This document shows, in pieces, positions 53,941 to 64,000 of a stretch of 64,000 nucleotides of DNA (positions within the stretch are counted from its first letter, which is position 1; every line of letters starts with the position of its first letter). The position numbers and the translations under genes are program-made. The stretch spans positions 496,001 to 560,000 of the forward strand of contig NZ_CP063195.1 in the NCBI RefSeq assembly GCF_028609885.1, written 5' to 3'. The notes beneath the pieces are model-generated. The model was not told the DNA's origin. It saw only the letters and a list, made by a program, of their open reading frames with translations, and did not search any database. The DNA comes from Corynebacterium jeikeium (lineage in GTDB: Bacteria > Actinomycetota > Actinomycetes > Mycobacteriales > Mycobacteriaceae).

Positions 53941-55464
53941 ATGACTTCACTCAACATTCCTTCTGAATTCAGCACTACTCTTCAGGCCGCGGGGCTTTCC
54001 TTCGAGGTGCCCACGGGCTTGTTCTTAGGTGGGGCCTGGCGCGCCGGGTCTGCCGGTGAAACTATTTCGGTTATTGACGCCGCCACGGGGAAGCCCTTCG
54101 CGGATGTCGCCGCGGCGACAGAGGATGATGCGCGAGAGGCCATGGATAAGGCCGTGGAGGTTCAGGCGGACTGGGCCGAATCCACCCCGCGGGAGCGTTC
54201 CGAGCTTCTGCGTCGGCTGTTCGACCTGGTGCACGAGCACGCGGATCAGCTGGCGGCTCTGCAGTCCCTGGAGCTGGGGCGCGCGCTGCCAGATTCCAAG
54301 GGTGAGGTGACCTACGCCGCCGAGTACCTGCGCTGGTTCAGCGAGCGAGCGGCGGCTATCGCTGGCGAGTATCGCGTGGCCCCGGCGGGCAATGGGCGCA
54401 TCGTGACTACGCACCGTCCGGTCGGGCCGGTGCTGGCGATCACCCCGTGGAATTTCCCGCTGGCGATGGTGACCCGCAAGCTAGCGCCGGCGCTAGCGGC
54501 GGGCTGCACCGTGATTGCCAAGCCGGCGCAGCTAACTCCGCTGACGATGCTTTACTTCGCGGAGCTGGGGCGCATCGCGGGCATTCCGGATGGTGTGTTC
54601 CAGGTGCTGCCGACGTCCTCGGCGCGCCGCGTGTCCGCCCTGTTGGACGACGACCGTCTGCGCAAGCTGACGTTCACAGGTTCCACGGAGGTCGGCCAGG
54701 CGCTGGCCGCCACCGCAGAGCAGAAGACGATCCGCACTTCGCTGGAACTCGGCGGTAACGCACCTTTCGTCGTGTTGGAGCACGCGGATGTGGACAAGGC
54801 TGTGGAGCAGGCTATTGCGGCGAAGATGCGTGGCGCGGGTCAGGTTTGTGTGGCCGCTAACCGCTTCATCGTTCACGAGTCCCTGGCCGAGGAGTTCGAG
54901 GCTGGGCTGGTGCAGAAGATGAGCGAGTTCGTGATGGGGCCGGGAACCGATTCGAAGACGACGATGGGGCCTCTGGTCAGCCAGGAGCAGCGCGATGGAG
55001 TGCGCGACATGGTGGCCAAGGCCGTCGAGGAGGGGGCGCACGTTGCCCTGGGCGGTAATGAGGCCTTGGAGAAGCTGGGGGAGACGCACCCCGACCTGGA
55101 CTCGAATGGTTTCTGGTATCCCGCCACGGTGCTTACGGGCGTGACGCCACAGTTTGAGATCGCTAATCAGGAGATCTTCGGTCCTGTCGCGGCCGTGCAG
55201 CGCGTCTCCAGCGATGAGGAAGCCTTGAAGGTCGCCAACGATACCGTCTTCGGCCTGGCTGGCTATGTGATGGGCGAGGATATGAAGAAGACCCTGCGCT
55301 TCGCCGAGCGCATGGAGGCCGGAATGGTCGGCGTGAACCGTGGCGCGCTATCGGATGCGTCTGCTCCGTTCGGCGGAGTGAAGCAGTCCGGCCTGGGCCG
55401 CGAGGGTGGTTTCGAGGGCATCGAGGAGTACCTCGACACCGTGTATCTGGCGCTCGACGTCTAG
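53941..55464 (+). CDS. gabD: Succinate-semialdehyde dehydrogenase
   Basis: A 507-residue NAD(P)+-dependent aldehyde dehydrogenase, oxidising succinic semialdehyde to succinate in GABA breakdown. ALDH motifs: [28 protein letters not shown] (Lys194), FTGSTEVGQ, catalytic Glu269 (LELGGNAPF), catalytic Cys303 (GQVCVAANR), and C-terminal [23 protein letters not shown] is typical of SSADH. ATG 53941 (MTSLNIP) is chosen; the frame from 53875 overlaps the pgi promoter. Substrate assignment is by family. Confidence 0.88.
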   Translation: MTSLNIPSEFSTTLQAAGLSFEVPTGLFLGGAWRAGSAGETISVIDAATGKPFADVAAATEDDAREAMDKAVEVQADWAESTPRERSELLRRLFDLVHEHADQLAALQSLELGRALPDSKGEVTYAAEYLRWFSERAAAIAGEYRVAPAGNGRIVTTHRPVGPVLAITPWNFPLAMVTRKLAPALAAGCTVIAKPAQLTPLTMLYFAELGRIAGIPDGVFQVLPTSSARRVSALLDDDRLRKLTFTGSTEVGQALAATAEQKTIRTSLELGGNAPFVVLEHADVDKAVEQAIAAKMRGAGQVCVAANRFIVHESLAEEFEAGLVQKMSEFVMGPGTDSKTTMGPLVSQEQRDGVRDMVAKAVEEGAHVALGGNEALEKLGETHPDLDSNGFWYPATVLTGVTPQFEIANQEIFGPVAAVQRVSSDEEALKVANDTVFGLAGYVMGEDMKKTLRFAERMEAGMVGVNRGALSDASAPFGGVKQSGLGREGGFEGIEEYLDTVYLALDV

Positions 55465-55483
55465 GGTTAGGCTCGGTTAGCGC

Positions 55484-56371
55484 CTATTCGAGGGCGCTGA
55501 GCGTGGCCTCGTGCAGCAGGCCGTTGGTGGCGACGGCGGACCCGCCGTGTGGGCCGTCCTGGCCGTCCAGGGAGGTGAAGCGTCCGCCGGCCTCCGTGAT
55601 GATCGGCGCCAGCGCCGCCAGGTCCCAGAGGCTTACCTCCGGCTCGGCGGCGATGTCCACTGCACCCTCGGCGACCAGCATGTAGGACCAGAAGTCGCCG
55701 TATCCGCGCAGGCGCCACGCAGAATCCGTCAGGCTGATCAGCTGCTCGCGCTTGCCGCAGTCCGCCCAGCCGGAGAGCGAGGAAATAGCAATCGAAGAGT
55801 CCGCGACCTGCGCGACTTTTGAGACTTCCAGGCGGCGGGCACCCACCGACGGCATCCCGCCGTCTGCGTTGCCAGTGCTGCCAGTGTCTCCCGTGTCGCC
55901 AGTGTTACCAGTGCCGCCGGTGGCAGCGGCGCTCGCCGGGGTGTTAAACAGTCGCCATGCGCCGGCTCCCTCGGCGGCCCACCAGCGGCGCCCCAGTGCG
56001 GGGGCGGAGACGACACCCACCACTGGCTTGCCGTCTACCAGCAGGCTGATCAGCGTGGCCCACACGGGCACGCCACGGACGAAGTTTTTGGTGCCGTCGA
56101 TGGGGTCGATGACCCACTGGCGCCCGGCGAAGGTGACGTCGCCGCCGAATTCCTCGCCCAGCAGTGCGTCCTCCGGGTGATGTGCGGCGATGAGTTCCCG
56201 CAGTTCCTTTTCCACGGCGGTGTCTGCGTCGCTTACCGGCGTGAGGTCGGGCTTCGATTCAACGCTCAGGTCGTTCGCCTCGAAACGTGCCATGGTGATC
56301 GCGTCGGCTGCGTCGGCCAGCGAGAGTGCCAGGGTTAGGTCATCTGCATATGGGGAAACTGAGTCCGTCAT
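55484..56371 (-). CDS. hisN: Histidinol-phosphatase (IMPase family)
   Basis: A 295-residue Mg2+-dependent phosphatase with DPIDGTKNF at 89-97, the LGEEFGG Glu, and the second metal site [17 protein letters not shown]. In corynebacteria HisN dephosphorylates histidinol phosphate in histidine synthesis; assignment rests on similarity and the neighbourhood with the second IMPase-type gene and prfB, as in C. glutamicum. Residues 147-173 are a Gly-Thr-Asn/Asp repeat ([14 protein letters not shown]) from imperfect 9-bp units (55873-55922), not expected in the fold. ATG 56371 is used. Confidence 0.83.
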   Translation of the reverse strand: MTDSVSPYADDLTLALSLADAADAITMARFEANDLSVESKPDLTPVSDADTAVEKELRELIAAHHPEDALLGEEFGGDVTFAGRQWVIDPIDGTKNFVRGVPVWATLISLLVDGKPVVGVVSAPALGRRWWAAEGAGAWRLFNTPASAAATGGTGNTGDTGDTGSTGNADGGMPSVGARRLEVSKVAQVADSSIAISSLSGWADCGKREQLISLTDSAWRLRGYGDFWSYMLVAEGAVDIAAEPEVSLWDLAALAPIITEAGGRFTSLDGQDGPHGGSAVATNGLLHEATLSALE

Positions 56372-56454
56372 GAGACACATGATAACCCCGTGGCGCAGGT
56401 AAAGCTATGGGGTTTGTGTGACTGGTGTGGTGAGGGGGATAGGTGAGCTTCTCG

Positions 56455-57315
56455 CTAGGCTTCGCGCAGTGCCTTAACAGCATGTTCTACTGCATCGGGC
56501 GCCCCGGCAATGAACCAGGTGGTGCCGTCTTTTTCTTCCTTCTTAGCGACGCCCCCAGCGCCCTCCACCAAAGCGCGCCCAGGCAGCCAGTCCCAGCTGG
56601 CCACGCTGTGCTGCATCCAGCAGCCGAGCTCGCCACCGGCCACGCATGCTAGATCGATGGACGCAGACCCCAGCATGCGCAGCGTGGCAAACTGCGTGCT
56701 CACAGCCTTCCAGTTGTTCAGCCGGGTGGCGTCCGCGATATCGGTTGGGTGCAAGTAGCCACCCAGGCAGGTCAGTTCCGCCGAAGTATTCGGCAGACTG
56801 ATCTCGGCGGCGTCACGAGTAGTAGGAATACCCGGACCACCAAACCACGTGTAGCCCATCGCCGGACGGTGAACGGCGCCGAACAACAGGGCGTCCGGAT
56901 CATCGGGAGAACCTTCGACTAGAGCCAGGGCAGAGCACCAATAATCCGAACCAGTAGTGAAGTTGTACGTGCCGTCGACCGGGTCGATCACCCAGGTACG
57001 ACCGGATTTCGACTCCACGGCGGTGCCCTCCTCTCCCAACAGACCATCGTCGGGGCGGATCGCGCGCAGCGCATCTGCGATGAACTTCTCGGCCGCGCGA
57101 TCCGCAGCGGTGACAACATCGCTAACGGACGACTTTTGCTCCGTATCCAAGCCCGTCTGGCGCATACGCCACGCCAAACGGCCCGCGTTATAGACCAACG
57201 CCTGGGCCAGATGGTGGTCGGAGTCATCGACATGCGCCACGATGAACGTCTTGATGATTGCGTTCAGCATGTCCTCTGGGATCGGGGAAGAAGAATCAGA
57301 ACCGTTAGTAGCCAT
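56455..57315 (-). CDS. Inositol monophosphatase family protein
   Basis: About 286 residues from ATG 57315 (MATNGSDSS). IMPase motifs: [23 protein letters not shown], and the second metal-binding [16 protein letters not shown]. It hydrolyses a phosphomonoester, possibly inositol phosphate or another sugar phosphate. It lies upstream of hisN on the same strand, 83 nt away, and is divergent from prfB with overlapping promoter space (40 bp). It is the third IMPase-superfamily gene in the window. Confidence 0.85.
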   Translation of the reverse strand: MATNGSDSSSPIPEDMLNAIIKTFIVAHVDDSDHHLAQALVYNAGRLAWRMRQTGLDTEQKSSVSDVVTAADRAAEKFIADALRAIRPDDGLLGEEGTAVESKSGRTWVIDPVDGTYNFTTGSDYWCSALALVEGSPDDPDALLFGAVHRPAMGYTWFGGPGIPTTRDAAEISLPNTSAELTCLGGYLHPTDIADATRLNNWKAVSTQFATLRMLGSASIDLACVAGGELGCWMQHSVASWDWLPGRALVEGAGGVAKKEEKDGTTWFIAGAPDAVEHAVKALREA

Positions 57316-57354
57316 ACATTCCATTGTGCATGTCGCCGGGTAGACTTGCGCATT

Positions 57355-58488
57355 ATGCAACCGGAAGTTTCTGCAGACCTAAGCGACCTGGACGGCACCC
57401 TAACCACGATCGAGAAGGTGCTGGATCTCGACGAGCTGGGCGACCGCGCCCGCGAACTGGAGGAAAAGTCCGCCGACCCGTCCCTGTGGGACGACCCGGA
57501 CCACGCGCAGCAGGTCACTTCCGAACTCTCCCGAGTGCAGTCAAAATTGAAGAAAGTCAAGGGGTTACGCCAACGCCTGGATGACCTTCCGGTGCTCTAC
57601 GACATGGCTGAGGAGGAAGCCGGGGACGATCCGGACGCGGCTCAGGAAGCGGTGCAGCTGGCCGACACGGAACGGGAGGAGCTGCGCCAGGAGATCGAAT
57701 CGCTCGAGGTCACGACGATGCTGTCGGGGGAGTACGACGAGCGTGAGGCAGTGCTGAACATCCGCAGTGCGGCCGGCGGCGTGGATGCCGCCGACTGGGC
57801 AGAAATGCTGCTGCGCATGTACACCCGCTGGGCCGAAAAGGCCGGGCACAAGGTGGAGGTCTACGACATCTCCTACGCCGAGGAAGCCGGCATTAAGTCC
57901 GCGACCATCGTCATCCACGGCGAATACATGTACGGCACCCTCTCCGTGGAGCAGGGAACCCACCGCCTGGTGCGCATTTCCCCCTTCGACAACCAGGGCC
58001 GCCGCCAGACTTCGTTTGCCGAGGTGGAGGTGCTGCCAGTGGTGGAGCAGACCGACCACATCGACATTGACGAAAACGACGTACGAGTGGACGTCTACCG
58101 CTCCTCTGGCCCCGGCGGGCAGTCGGTGAACACCACCGACTCAGCGGTGCGCCTAACCCACGTGCCCACCGGCATTGTGGTGACATGCCAGAACGAAAAA
58201 TCGCAGATTCAGAACAAGGCATCCGCTATGCGGGTGCTGCAGGCGAAGCTGCTGGAGCGTAAGCGTCAAGAAGAGCAGGCCGAAATGGATGCGCTGAAGG
58301 GCGACGGCTCGAACTCCTGGGGTAACCAGATGCGCAACTATGTGCTGCACCCGTACCAGATGGTGAAGGACCTACGCACGAACGTCGAGGTCAACGACCC
58401 CAGTAAGGTGCTGGATGGTGACCTCGACGGCTTCCTGGAGGCCGGCATCCGCTGGCGCATGGCGCAGCAGCAGGAAGCACAGGCCTAG
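57355..58488 (+). CDS. prfB: Peptide chain release factor 2
   Basis: A 377-residue RF2, terminating at UGA and UAA. Stop-codon-recognition tripeptide SPF (209-211, [11 protein letters not shown]) and peptidyl-hydrolysis motif GGQ (254-256) are present. There is no internal stop, so the +1 programmed frameshift found in many bacteria is absent, as in other actinobacteria. ATG 57355 is used; the open frame to 57136 is antisense to the IMPase gene. prfB next to hisN/IMPase is the usual corynebacterial order. Confidence 0.96.
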   Translation: MQPEVSADLSDLDGTLTTIEKVLDLDELGDRARELEEKSADPSLWDDPDHAQQVTSELSRVQSKLKKVKGLRQRLDDLPVLYDMAEEEAGDDPDAAQEAVQLADTEREELRQEIESLEVTTMLSGEYDEREAVLNIRSAAGGVDAADWAEMLLRMYTRWAEKAGHKVEVYDISYAEEAGIKSATIVIHGEYMYGTLSVEQGTHRLVRISPFDNQGRRQTSFAEVEVLPVVEQTDHIDIDENDVRVDVYRSSGPGGQSVNTTDSAVRLTHVPTGIVVTCQNEKSQIQNKASAMRVLQAKLLERKRQEEQAEMDALKGDGSNSWGNQMRNYVLHPYQMVKDLRTNVEVNDPSKVLDGDLDGFLEAGIRWRMAQQQEAQA

Positions 58489-58579
58489 CGCGCCGGGCTG
58501 TACGCGAGCGCGCGCCGGGCTGCGTGCCTGGCGGTGGCTGAGCCAGGGCTGCGTGCCCGGTCAGGCTCAGCGCTGCGCC
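58489..58579. other. GC-rich repetitive intergenic spacer
   Basis: 91 bp between prfB and putA (convergent). GCGCGCCGGGCTG occurs twice, and GCTGAGCC / GGCTCAGC (58538 and 58563) can form a hairpin that may act as a weak bidirectional terminator. Confidence 0.4.
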
Positions 58580-61500
58580 TTAAGGGGTGAGGCCGTGGAT
58601 GTAGCCGAAGCGGTGCTCCGTGGTGGAGATCGCCTGCTCTAGCAGCAGCGGCAGCAGCTCGCGGCGGCCATCGGGCAGTACATCCTGATCCAGAATCACG
58701 GAGCCGGACTTCGCAGCGGCCTCGTAGAACTCATCCGGAGCCTCACCCAGCGAGCGGACGCGCACGGACTGGGCGATGGCGATTTCCTCGGCAAAGTCGC
58801 GATCGGAGGAAGTGCGCATCTGCTCGCCGAGCTCGCCCCACTCGCGGGCAACCTCCGGGTTGGCGGAGATATCCAGTTCCGTGCCCGTAGCAGCGGAGGC
58901 TAGCTTCAGGCGCAGCAGATCGCGCGGGTTGGCGCCCTCGGAAACGCGGACGCGCAGCGGCTCGAGCAGCGGCTTGTAGCGGAACACGTTGGACTCCACG
59001 ACCAGGGCCGTCTTGTCGTGCTCCACGCCAAACTCGGTGGACATGGCGTAGGCATCCGATTCTGCGGCGCGGCGCAGCCAGACGTGATCGTCCTTGGACA
59101 GGGCAGGGGAGCCCAGGCCGCGGATCTCGCGCAGCAGCTGCGTGATGTGCGTCGGCAGGGTGCCTGCAGCCAGCTCGCTCAAGTCGCCCTCGGTCCACAC
59201 GCCTTGCTGGGCGACGTAGTTCGGGCCACCGGCCTTCGCGCCGCTACCCAGAGCGGAGTTCTTCCATCCGCCGAAGGACTGACGCTGCACGATAGCGCCG
59301 GTGATGCCGCGTTCCACGTAGGCGTTGCCAACCTCCACGCGCTCGCGCCAGTAGGCGGTCTCGTCCACGTCGATAGTGTGAATGCCGCCAGTTAGACCGA
59401 AACCGGTGGAGTTCTGCCATTCGATGGCTTCGTCCAGGGTCTCGGCGTGCATGATGCCCGCCACCGGGCCGAAGCATTCGTGGGTGTGGAACCAGCTGCC
59501 CGGCTTCACGTTATCGCGCAGGCCAGGGGACCACAGGGTTCCCTCATCATTGAGCTTGCGGGGCTTGACCAGCCACTTCTCGCCCTTATCCAGTTCGGTC
59601 AGGCCGCGCAGCAGCTTGTCGCCCGGCTCTTCGATCACGCCGTTCATGAACGTGGAGATGTCGGAGCCCGGGCCGACCTTCATGGAACGCACCGCATCGA
59701 CCAGCTGGTTGATGAAGCGCTTGGACTTGCCAATCGAACCGACGGTGATGATCAGCGAGGCGGCAGAGCACTTCTGACCCGCGTGGCCATATGCGGACTT
59801 GAAAATATCCGCCACCGCCAGATCCGGGTCAGCTGCCGGGGTAACGATGATCGCGTTCTTGCCGGAGGTCTCCGCGTTAATGACCATGCGCGGCTTCCAA
59901 CCGCGGAACAGTTTCGCGGTCTCGGAAGCTCCGGTGAGGATCACGGACTCGACATCCGGGTGGCTCACCAGGCGCTTGCCGGCCTCGGCCTCGTCGGCGT
60001 TGACCAGCTGCACCAGGTCCTCCGAGATGCCAGCCTCGCGCAGAATCTCCATGAAGACCTCCGCGATGCGCAGTACCTGCGGCGCAGGCTTAATGATCAC
60101 ACAGGAGCCGGCAGCCAGGGCCGCGAATACGCCGCCCAGCGGGATGGCGATGGGGAAGTTCCACGGCGGGGTGACCACCACGGACTTGTACGGGGTGAAC
60201 ACCGATCCGCGGACGTGGTCCAGCTGGCGGGCGCTCTCTGCGTAGTAGCGGGCGAAGTCGATGGCCTCGGAAACCTCGGGGTCGGTCTCGGCGACGGTCT
60301 TGCCCGCCTCAAACACCGCAGCCGAAATCAGCTTCGAACGGTTGTTGGCCAGGGCATGTGCTGCCTGGTCCAGCAGCTCTGCACGCTCGGCGCCGGTCTT
60401 CTGCGACCACTGTGCAGAAGCCTCGCGGCAACGGGCGACGGCGGCGTCAATAACCGCAGGGTCAGTAACCTCCGGGGTCTGGGCGGGGCCAGGATCGCTC
60501 GACGGATCGACGATCTTGAGCGCCCACTCGCGGTTGGCGGGCAGCGTCGGGTCGGTATCGGGCTCGTTGACGAAGTTGCCGGGCAGGCCGTCGGACTGGC
60601 AGCCCTTCTTCTCTGCCTCTTCCTTCAAACGGTTCTGGGTTCGACGCGAACCGGCGAAGGTCTCCCAACGGTCGCGCACGGAGTTGCGGAAGCGCAGCTC
60701 CTGGCCCTGCATCGGAGTCATGCCGGTAACGTCGGTTTCGTCATCCTCTGGCGTGAACAGCGCGTAGAGGAAGTTCTGCTTCGCACCGTTTTCCTCCAGG
60801 CGGCGCACCAGATAGCTGATGGCCACGTCGAAGTCTTCTTTCTTGACCACCGGGGTGTACAGGATCATGTTGCCGGCGACGTCGCGCACCGCCTCGGACT
60901 GCGCGGGGGACATACCCTGCAGCATTTCCACGTCCAGCTGGTGCTCGACATTGCGGACGACGGACAGCTCGTGAGCGAGGGCCAGGTGGTAAAGGTTGTG
61001 CGAAGCCACGCCGATGCGCAGATTATCTGCGTGCTCTGGCTGCAGCACCCAGTCCAGCAGGCGGATGTAGTTGGCGTCCACCTCTGCCTTTGTGAGGTAG
61101 GGCGCCTGTGGCCAGTCGTGGACCTCGGAATCCACGCGCTCCATGGAAAGGTTGGCGCCCTTCACCAGGCGCACCTTGATCTTCGCGCCGCCCTTGGCGC
61201 GACGCTGCGCGGCGAACTCCGCCAGCTCCTGTAGAGCGTCGAAGGTGTCGGGCAGGTATGCCTGCAGCACAATGCCGGCCTCGAGGCTCTGGAACTCTTC
61301 TTCATCCAATAGCTCGGTGAACAGCTTGATGGTCAGGTGGAGGTCCTTGTACTCCTCCATGTCCAGATTGATGAAGGGGTGTGGGTCGCGCTTCATGGCC
61401 TGTCGGTACAGCGGGCGCAGGCGATCCTTCAGACGTTCGATGGAGCCCTCGAAATCCCAGTGATTCAGCTGGCTGACCACAGAGGAGGCCTTGACGGAAA

Positions 61501-62056
61501 CGTAGTCCACCCGAGGGTTCTTCAGCAGATCGAGGGTGTTGTCTAGACGGCGCTGCGCCTCAGCTTCGCCAAGCACGGCCTCGCCCAGCAGGTTGAGGTT
61601 CAGCTGGAAGCCCTTATCGCGGTAGTCGTCTAGCATGCGGTCCAGCGCCTTGGATTCCGCATCCAGCACCAGGTGGCCGACGGTGGCGCGCAGGTAGGAG
61701 CGCGCGATCGGCATGACGATGTTTGGCAGCAGCGGGGCGGCGATGGAACCGGCGGTAACCAGGATGGAATCGACCAAGCTCATGAACCCCGGCACCGGCT
61801 CGGTGCGCTTAAACGGGTTGGCGATCTTGGCGAATTCCTTGGCCGAAACGTGGTTGTCCTCGGGGCGGGCCACGCGGTCGACGAAAGCGAAGGTGAATTC
61901 CACACCGTCGGGATCATGCACCATGTCTGCCAGTTGCTTCGTGGAGGCGGAGGTTTCTTCGACCTCCAGCCACTGTTCGGCACGGTGGATGGCCTTGGTG
62001 ACCACCGCTTCGACATCGGAGCTATTTGGTAAAGGAGTATTAGCCTGGCTGTTCAA
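58580..62056 (-). CDS. putA: Bifunctional proline dehydrogenase / P5C dehydrogenase PutA
   Basis: About 1158 residues converting proline to glutamate. The N-terminal FAD-dependent proline dehydrogenase domain runs roughly 100-430 (FINLDMEEYKDLHLT, KVRLVKGANLSMERVD, RIGVASHNLYHLAL, EMLQGMS). The ALDH domain spans roughly 560-1030 (PWNFPIAIPLGGVFAALAAGSCVIIKPAP, catalytic Cys in AGQKCSAAS, FGGWKNSALGSGAKAGGPNY). A C-terminal tail follows. There is no N-terminal ribbon-helix-helix, so it is not a self-repressor. I place the start at TTG 62056, with GAGG (62063-62066) upstream and a length near C. glutamicum PutA; GTG 62137 has no ribosome-binding site. Confidence 0.92.
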   Translation of the reverse strand: MNSQANTPLPNSSDVEAVVTKAIHRAEQWLEVEETSASTKQLADMVHDPDGVEFTFAFVDRVARPEDNHVSAKEFAKIANPFKRTEPVPGFMSLVDSILVTAGSIAAPLLPNIVMPIARSYLRATVGHLVLDAESKALDRMLDDYRDKGFQLNLNLLGEAVLGEAEAQRRLDNTLDLLKNPRVDYVSVKASSVVSQLNHWDFEGSIERLKDRLRPLYRQAMKRDPHPFINLDMEEYKDLHLTIKLFTELLDEEEFQSLEAGIVLQAYLPDTFDALQELAEFAAQRRAKGGAKIKVRLVKGANLSMERVDSEVHDWPQAPYLTKAEVDANYIRLLDWVLQPEHADNLRIGVASHNLYHLALAHELSVVRNVEHQLDVEMLQGMSPAQSEAVRDVAGNMILYTPVVKKEDFDVAISYLVRRLEENGAKQNFLYALFTPEDDETDVTGMTPMQGQELRFRNSVRDRWETFAGSRRTQNRLKEEAEKKGCQSDGLPGNFVNEPDTDPTLPANREWALKIVDPSSDPGPAQTPEVTDPAVIDAAVARCREASAQWSQKTGAERAELLDQAAHALANNRSKLISAAVFEAGKTVAETDPEVSEAIDFARYYAESARQLDHVRGSVFTPYKSVVVTPPWNFPIAIPLGGVFAALAAGSCVIIKPAPQVLRIAEVFMEILREAGISEDLVQLVNADEAEAGKRLVSHPDVESVILTGASETAKLFRGWKPRMVINAETSGKNAIIVTPAADPDLAVADIFKSAYGHAGQKCSAASLIITVGSIGKSKRFINQLVDAVRSMKVGPGSDISTFMNGVIEEPGDKLLRGLTELDKGEKWLVKPRKLNDEGTLWSPGLRDNVKPGSWFHTHECFGPVAGIMHAETLDEAIEWQNSTGFGLTGGIHTIDVDETAYWRERVEVGNAYVERGITGAIVQRQSFGGWKNSALGSGAKAGGPNYVAQQGVWTEGDLSELAAGTLPTHITQLLREIRGLGSPALSKDDHVWLRRAAESDAYAMSTEFGVEHDKTALVVESNVFRYKPLLEPLRVRVSEGANPRDLLRLKLASAATGTELDISANPEVAREWGELGEQMRTSSDRDFAEEIAIAQSVRVRSLGEAPDEFYEAAAKSGSVILDQDVLPDGRRELLPLLLEQAISTTEHRFGYIHGLTP

Positions 62057-62204
62057 CGCCGACCTCAATTCTTGGATCGTTGGCCAAGGCACAATGTGGG
62101 GCCTGGCCAAGCGGTGTGCAAGGTACGTTTTCCACACTAACGATTGGGGTCTGGCTGGGCTACCACGGGGTTGGGGCAGCGCAGTGTTGAACCAGTGCAG
62201 CAGC

Positions 62205-63827
62205 CTACGGCGCCGGGTAGTCCATCGGCGTACCGGGGCCGAGCGGCAATCCGATCATCCACCAGAGTGCGAAGAACAGGAACCAGCCGACCAGCATGGC
62301 GATGGAGTATGGCAGCGCCAGGGACATTAGCGTTCCGATGCCCGCCTTCTTGTAGTAGCGCTGCAAGAAGGTCAGGGCCAGGGCGAAGTACGGGCTCATC
62401 GGGGTGATGATGTTCGAAGGAGAGTCGCCGATACGGAACAGCATCTGGGTGACCTCGGGGGAGAACCCGACGTACATGAACATCGGTACGACGATCGGCG
62501 CCATAAGCGCCCACTGGGCGGAGCCAGAAGTAATGAAGAGGTTCACCAGCGCTACCAGGATCACAAAGGCGCCGAAGAGCAGCAGCGGTGGTAGATCGGC
62601 CTTCTGCAGCAGCTCTGCGCCCTTAATGGCGGTCCAGGCGCCCAAGTTGGATGCCTTGAACCAGGCCAGGAACTGGGAGACTGCGAAAAACAGCACCATC
62701 ATCGGCAGCAGGGTCTTCAACCCGCGTGCCATGAATTCCGGAACGTCGCTGGCCTTTGTAATGGACTTAATGCCCAGACCGTAGACCAGGCCGAGGATCA
62801 GGAAGGCAGCGCCAATGGGCACGGCCACCGCGGTGATCAGGGGGCTGGACATCACCTCGCCGTTCTCGCCTTGGAGCGGCGAACCCGGAACAAACAGCAA
62901 TGCAAAGTAGATGCCCGTCATGATTATGGCGACGAAAGCGGTGATCCCCAGTGCGCGTGCCTCGTCGCGCTCGAGCCTCAATGCGGCGGTGATCTTTTCC
63001 TGCGGTACGTCTCCAGCGAGCTCGTCATCGCCGTCGCGGCCGGTGTTGAAGGTGACCTCCGAGTAGTCGATCTCGTCGTGGTCCACCAACTCCTGGGTGC
63101 GCTTGTTCATGTACGCTTCCGTCAATACCGTGATGATCAGCGCCAACACGACCGCGCTGACGGCTACGAAGAAGTAGTTGGCTAGCGGCGAGACGAAGTA
63201 TTTATCGTCGACGATGTGGGCCGCCGAGGTGGAAATGCCACCCAACAGCACGTCGGTGATGTTCAGGACTAGCGAGGAGTTAAACCCGGCTGAGGATGCG
63301 GCAAAGGCCACCATTGCGCCAACGATCGGGGAGCGACCCACTGCGCGGAAGGACACTGCGCCTAGCGGAATGAGGATCACGTACACAGCGTCAGAGGCTA
63401 CGGAGCCCGTCACACCTGCCAGAGCCACAACAAAGGTCAGAAGTGTCGGCCCGACTCTAGAGACCGTTGCGCGCACTACCGCGCTGATTAGGCCAGAATG
63501 CTCGGCCACGGCCACGCCCAGCATGACCGTAATAATCAAGCCCAGCGGTGGGAAGGTGACGTAGTTGTCCACCACGCCGGAAAGGATCTCCTTGAGCCCA
63601 TCAGAACTCAGCAGGTTGACGATCTCTACCTTCTCGCCGTTTTCTGGGTTCGTGGCGCTGAGGCCAATCCTGTTGAAAATGAAACTGGAGACAAGGACTA
63701 GCCCGCCGAGGATGACGAATAGCCAGAACGGGTCGGGAAGTTTGTTGCCGACTTTCTCGATGAATCCGAGGAAGCCCCCGGGCTGATTGCTCTTTGTAGT
63801 TTCTTCTTTTGTCTGCGTATCGCTCAA
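62205..63827 (-). CDS. AbgT-family transporter
   Basis: About 540 residues with 11-13 membrane segments. AbgT signatures: NKLPDPFWLFVILGGLVLVSS near the N-terminus, ALAGVTGSVASDAVYVILIPLGA, NLFITSGSAQWALMAPIVVPMFMYVGFSPEVTQ, and DSPSNIITPMSPYFALAL. The family carries p-aminobenzoyl-glutamate or exports sulfonamides; substrate here is unknown. I choose TTG 63827 (MSDTQTKEE) after a GAGAAG; the longer frame to 63953 lacks a start signal. putA lies 148 nt downstream on the same strand. Confidence 0.85.
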   Translation of the reverse strand: MSDTQTKEETTKSNQPGGFLGFIEKVGNKLPDPFWLFVILGGLVLVSSFIFNRIGLSATNPENGEKVEIVNLLSSDGLKEILSGVVDNYVTFPPLGLIITVMLGVAVAEHSGLISAVVRATVSRVGPTLLTFVVALAGVTGSVASDAVYVILIPLGAVSFRAVGRSPIVGAMVAFAASSAGFNSSLVLNITDVLLGGISTSAAHIVDDKYFVSPLANYFFVAVSAVVLALIITVLTEAYMNKRTQELVDHDEIDYSEVTFNTGRDGDDELAGDVPQEKITAALRLERDEARALGITAFVAIIMTGIYFALLFVPGSPLQGENGEVMSSPLITAVAVPIGAAFLILGLVYGLGIKSITKASDVPEFMARGLKTLLPMMVLFFAVSQFLAWFKASNLGAWTAIKGAELLQKADLPPLLLFGAFVILVALVNLFITSGSAQWALMAPIVVPMFMYVGFSPEVTQMLFRIGDSPSNIITPMSPYFALALTFLQRYYKKAGIGTLMSLALPYSIAMLVGWFLFFALWWMIGLPLGPGTPMDYPAP

Positions 63828-64000
63828 GGGTTCTTCTCTCTTGTTGACGCCAAACGCCTTAATCGGGTTGGGTTGCGACTTTACATTCTGGGGTGCCGCG
63901 GGACAGCAGAAGCCCAGAATCAACGGAGCCGTACGAAGCCTCAGGAGTAACAACAGTCACTTTGGACTATCTTTGCCTCACTAGTTTCGCTACACTGTGT
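63828..64000. promoter_or_regulatory. Upstream region of AbgT gene
   Basis: AT-rich non-coding sequence with a TTGTTGACGCC copy of the dispersed word at 63845. No promoter can be assigned confidently. Confidence 0.35.

Noticed and set aside
57355..58488. Programmed +1 frameshift in prfB
   Set aside because: The reading frame is continuous from ATG to the stop with no internal UGA near codon 25.
59447..61234. Long open frame antisense to putA (595 codons); similar long antisense frames at 19573-20769 and 23405-24448
   Set aside because: They arise from high GC and codon bias opposite real genes; no ribosome-binding site or recognisable domain.

Overview
The window looks like chromosomal DNA of a high-GC actinobacterium, almost certainly a Corynebacterium close to the C. 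jeikeium group. This rests on whole-protein resemblance to corynebacterial enzymes (citrate synthase GltA, PutA, SerC, a GSI-type glutamine synthetase, Rpf1), actinobacterial marker genes (SepH, XPB plus a helicase-associated partner, Lhr-Nei2, DUF3027, an EchA6-like protein), GlxR-type operators, and IS families common in corynebacteria. There are no rRNA genes, one tRNA gene and no CRISPR array.

Left end (1-3.1 kb): an AT-richer block carries the end of an unknown gene, a class A beta-lactamase-like hydrolase and a lipoprotein-type class B penicillin-binding protein. It is a probable horizontally acquired beta-lactam resistance locus. From 3.1 to 7.4 kb lie an XPB-type helicase and its helicase-associated partner. 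The XPB gene is unusual: its second RecA domain is missing and is replaced by a diverged copy of the partner's C-terminus. An intact IS1249-like element with perfect ends and an 8-bp target duplication follows (7.9-9.25 kb).

Core block (9.4-27 kb): rpf1, a cold-shock protein, a DUF2771-like membrane protein, a glutamine-cyclotransferase-like lipoprotein, DUF3027, an NCS2 purine permease coupled to a TrmH-type methyltransferase, sepH, serC, gltA, an FKBP, an ABC exporter, an aldo/keto reductase, an EchA6-like protein, and a glutamate-cysteine ligase family protein. It ends at tRNA-Arg(CCU).

Accessory block (27.1-36 kb): immediately 3' of the tRNA are a methyltransferase, a DUF4145 protein, four unrecognised genes, and an IS110 transposase gene split by an IS256-family element. 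This looks like a decayed island at a tRNA integration site, although no matching distal att repeat was found.

Core block (36-48.9 kb): an ornithine-cyclodeaminase-like dehydrogenase with a glutamine synthetase paralogue, folA-thyA, two tandem lipases, cysQ, and lhr-nei2. Then come a long non-coding stretch with palindromes, two secreted proteins of unknown function (49.6-51.3 kb), and a 130-bp inverted-repeat unit. Right end (52-64 kb): pgi, gabD, hisN, a second IMPase-family protein, prfB, putA and an AbgT-family transporter.

A dispersed word, pyrimidine/T-rich tract + 1-3 nt + TGACGCC, recurs about 20 times on both strands in the core regions, mostly inside genes, and is absent from 27-33 kb. 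I know of no described function for it. Start sites were reassigned from ribosome-binding sites where the longest reading frame was implausible.
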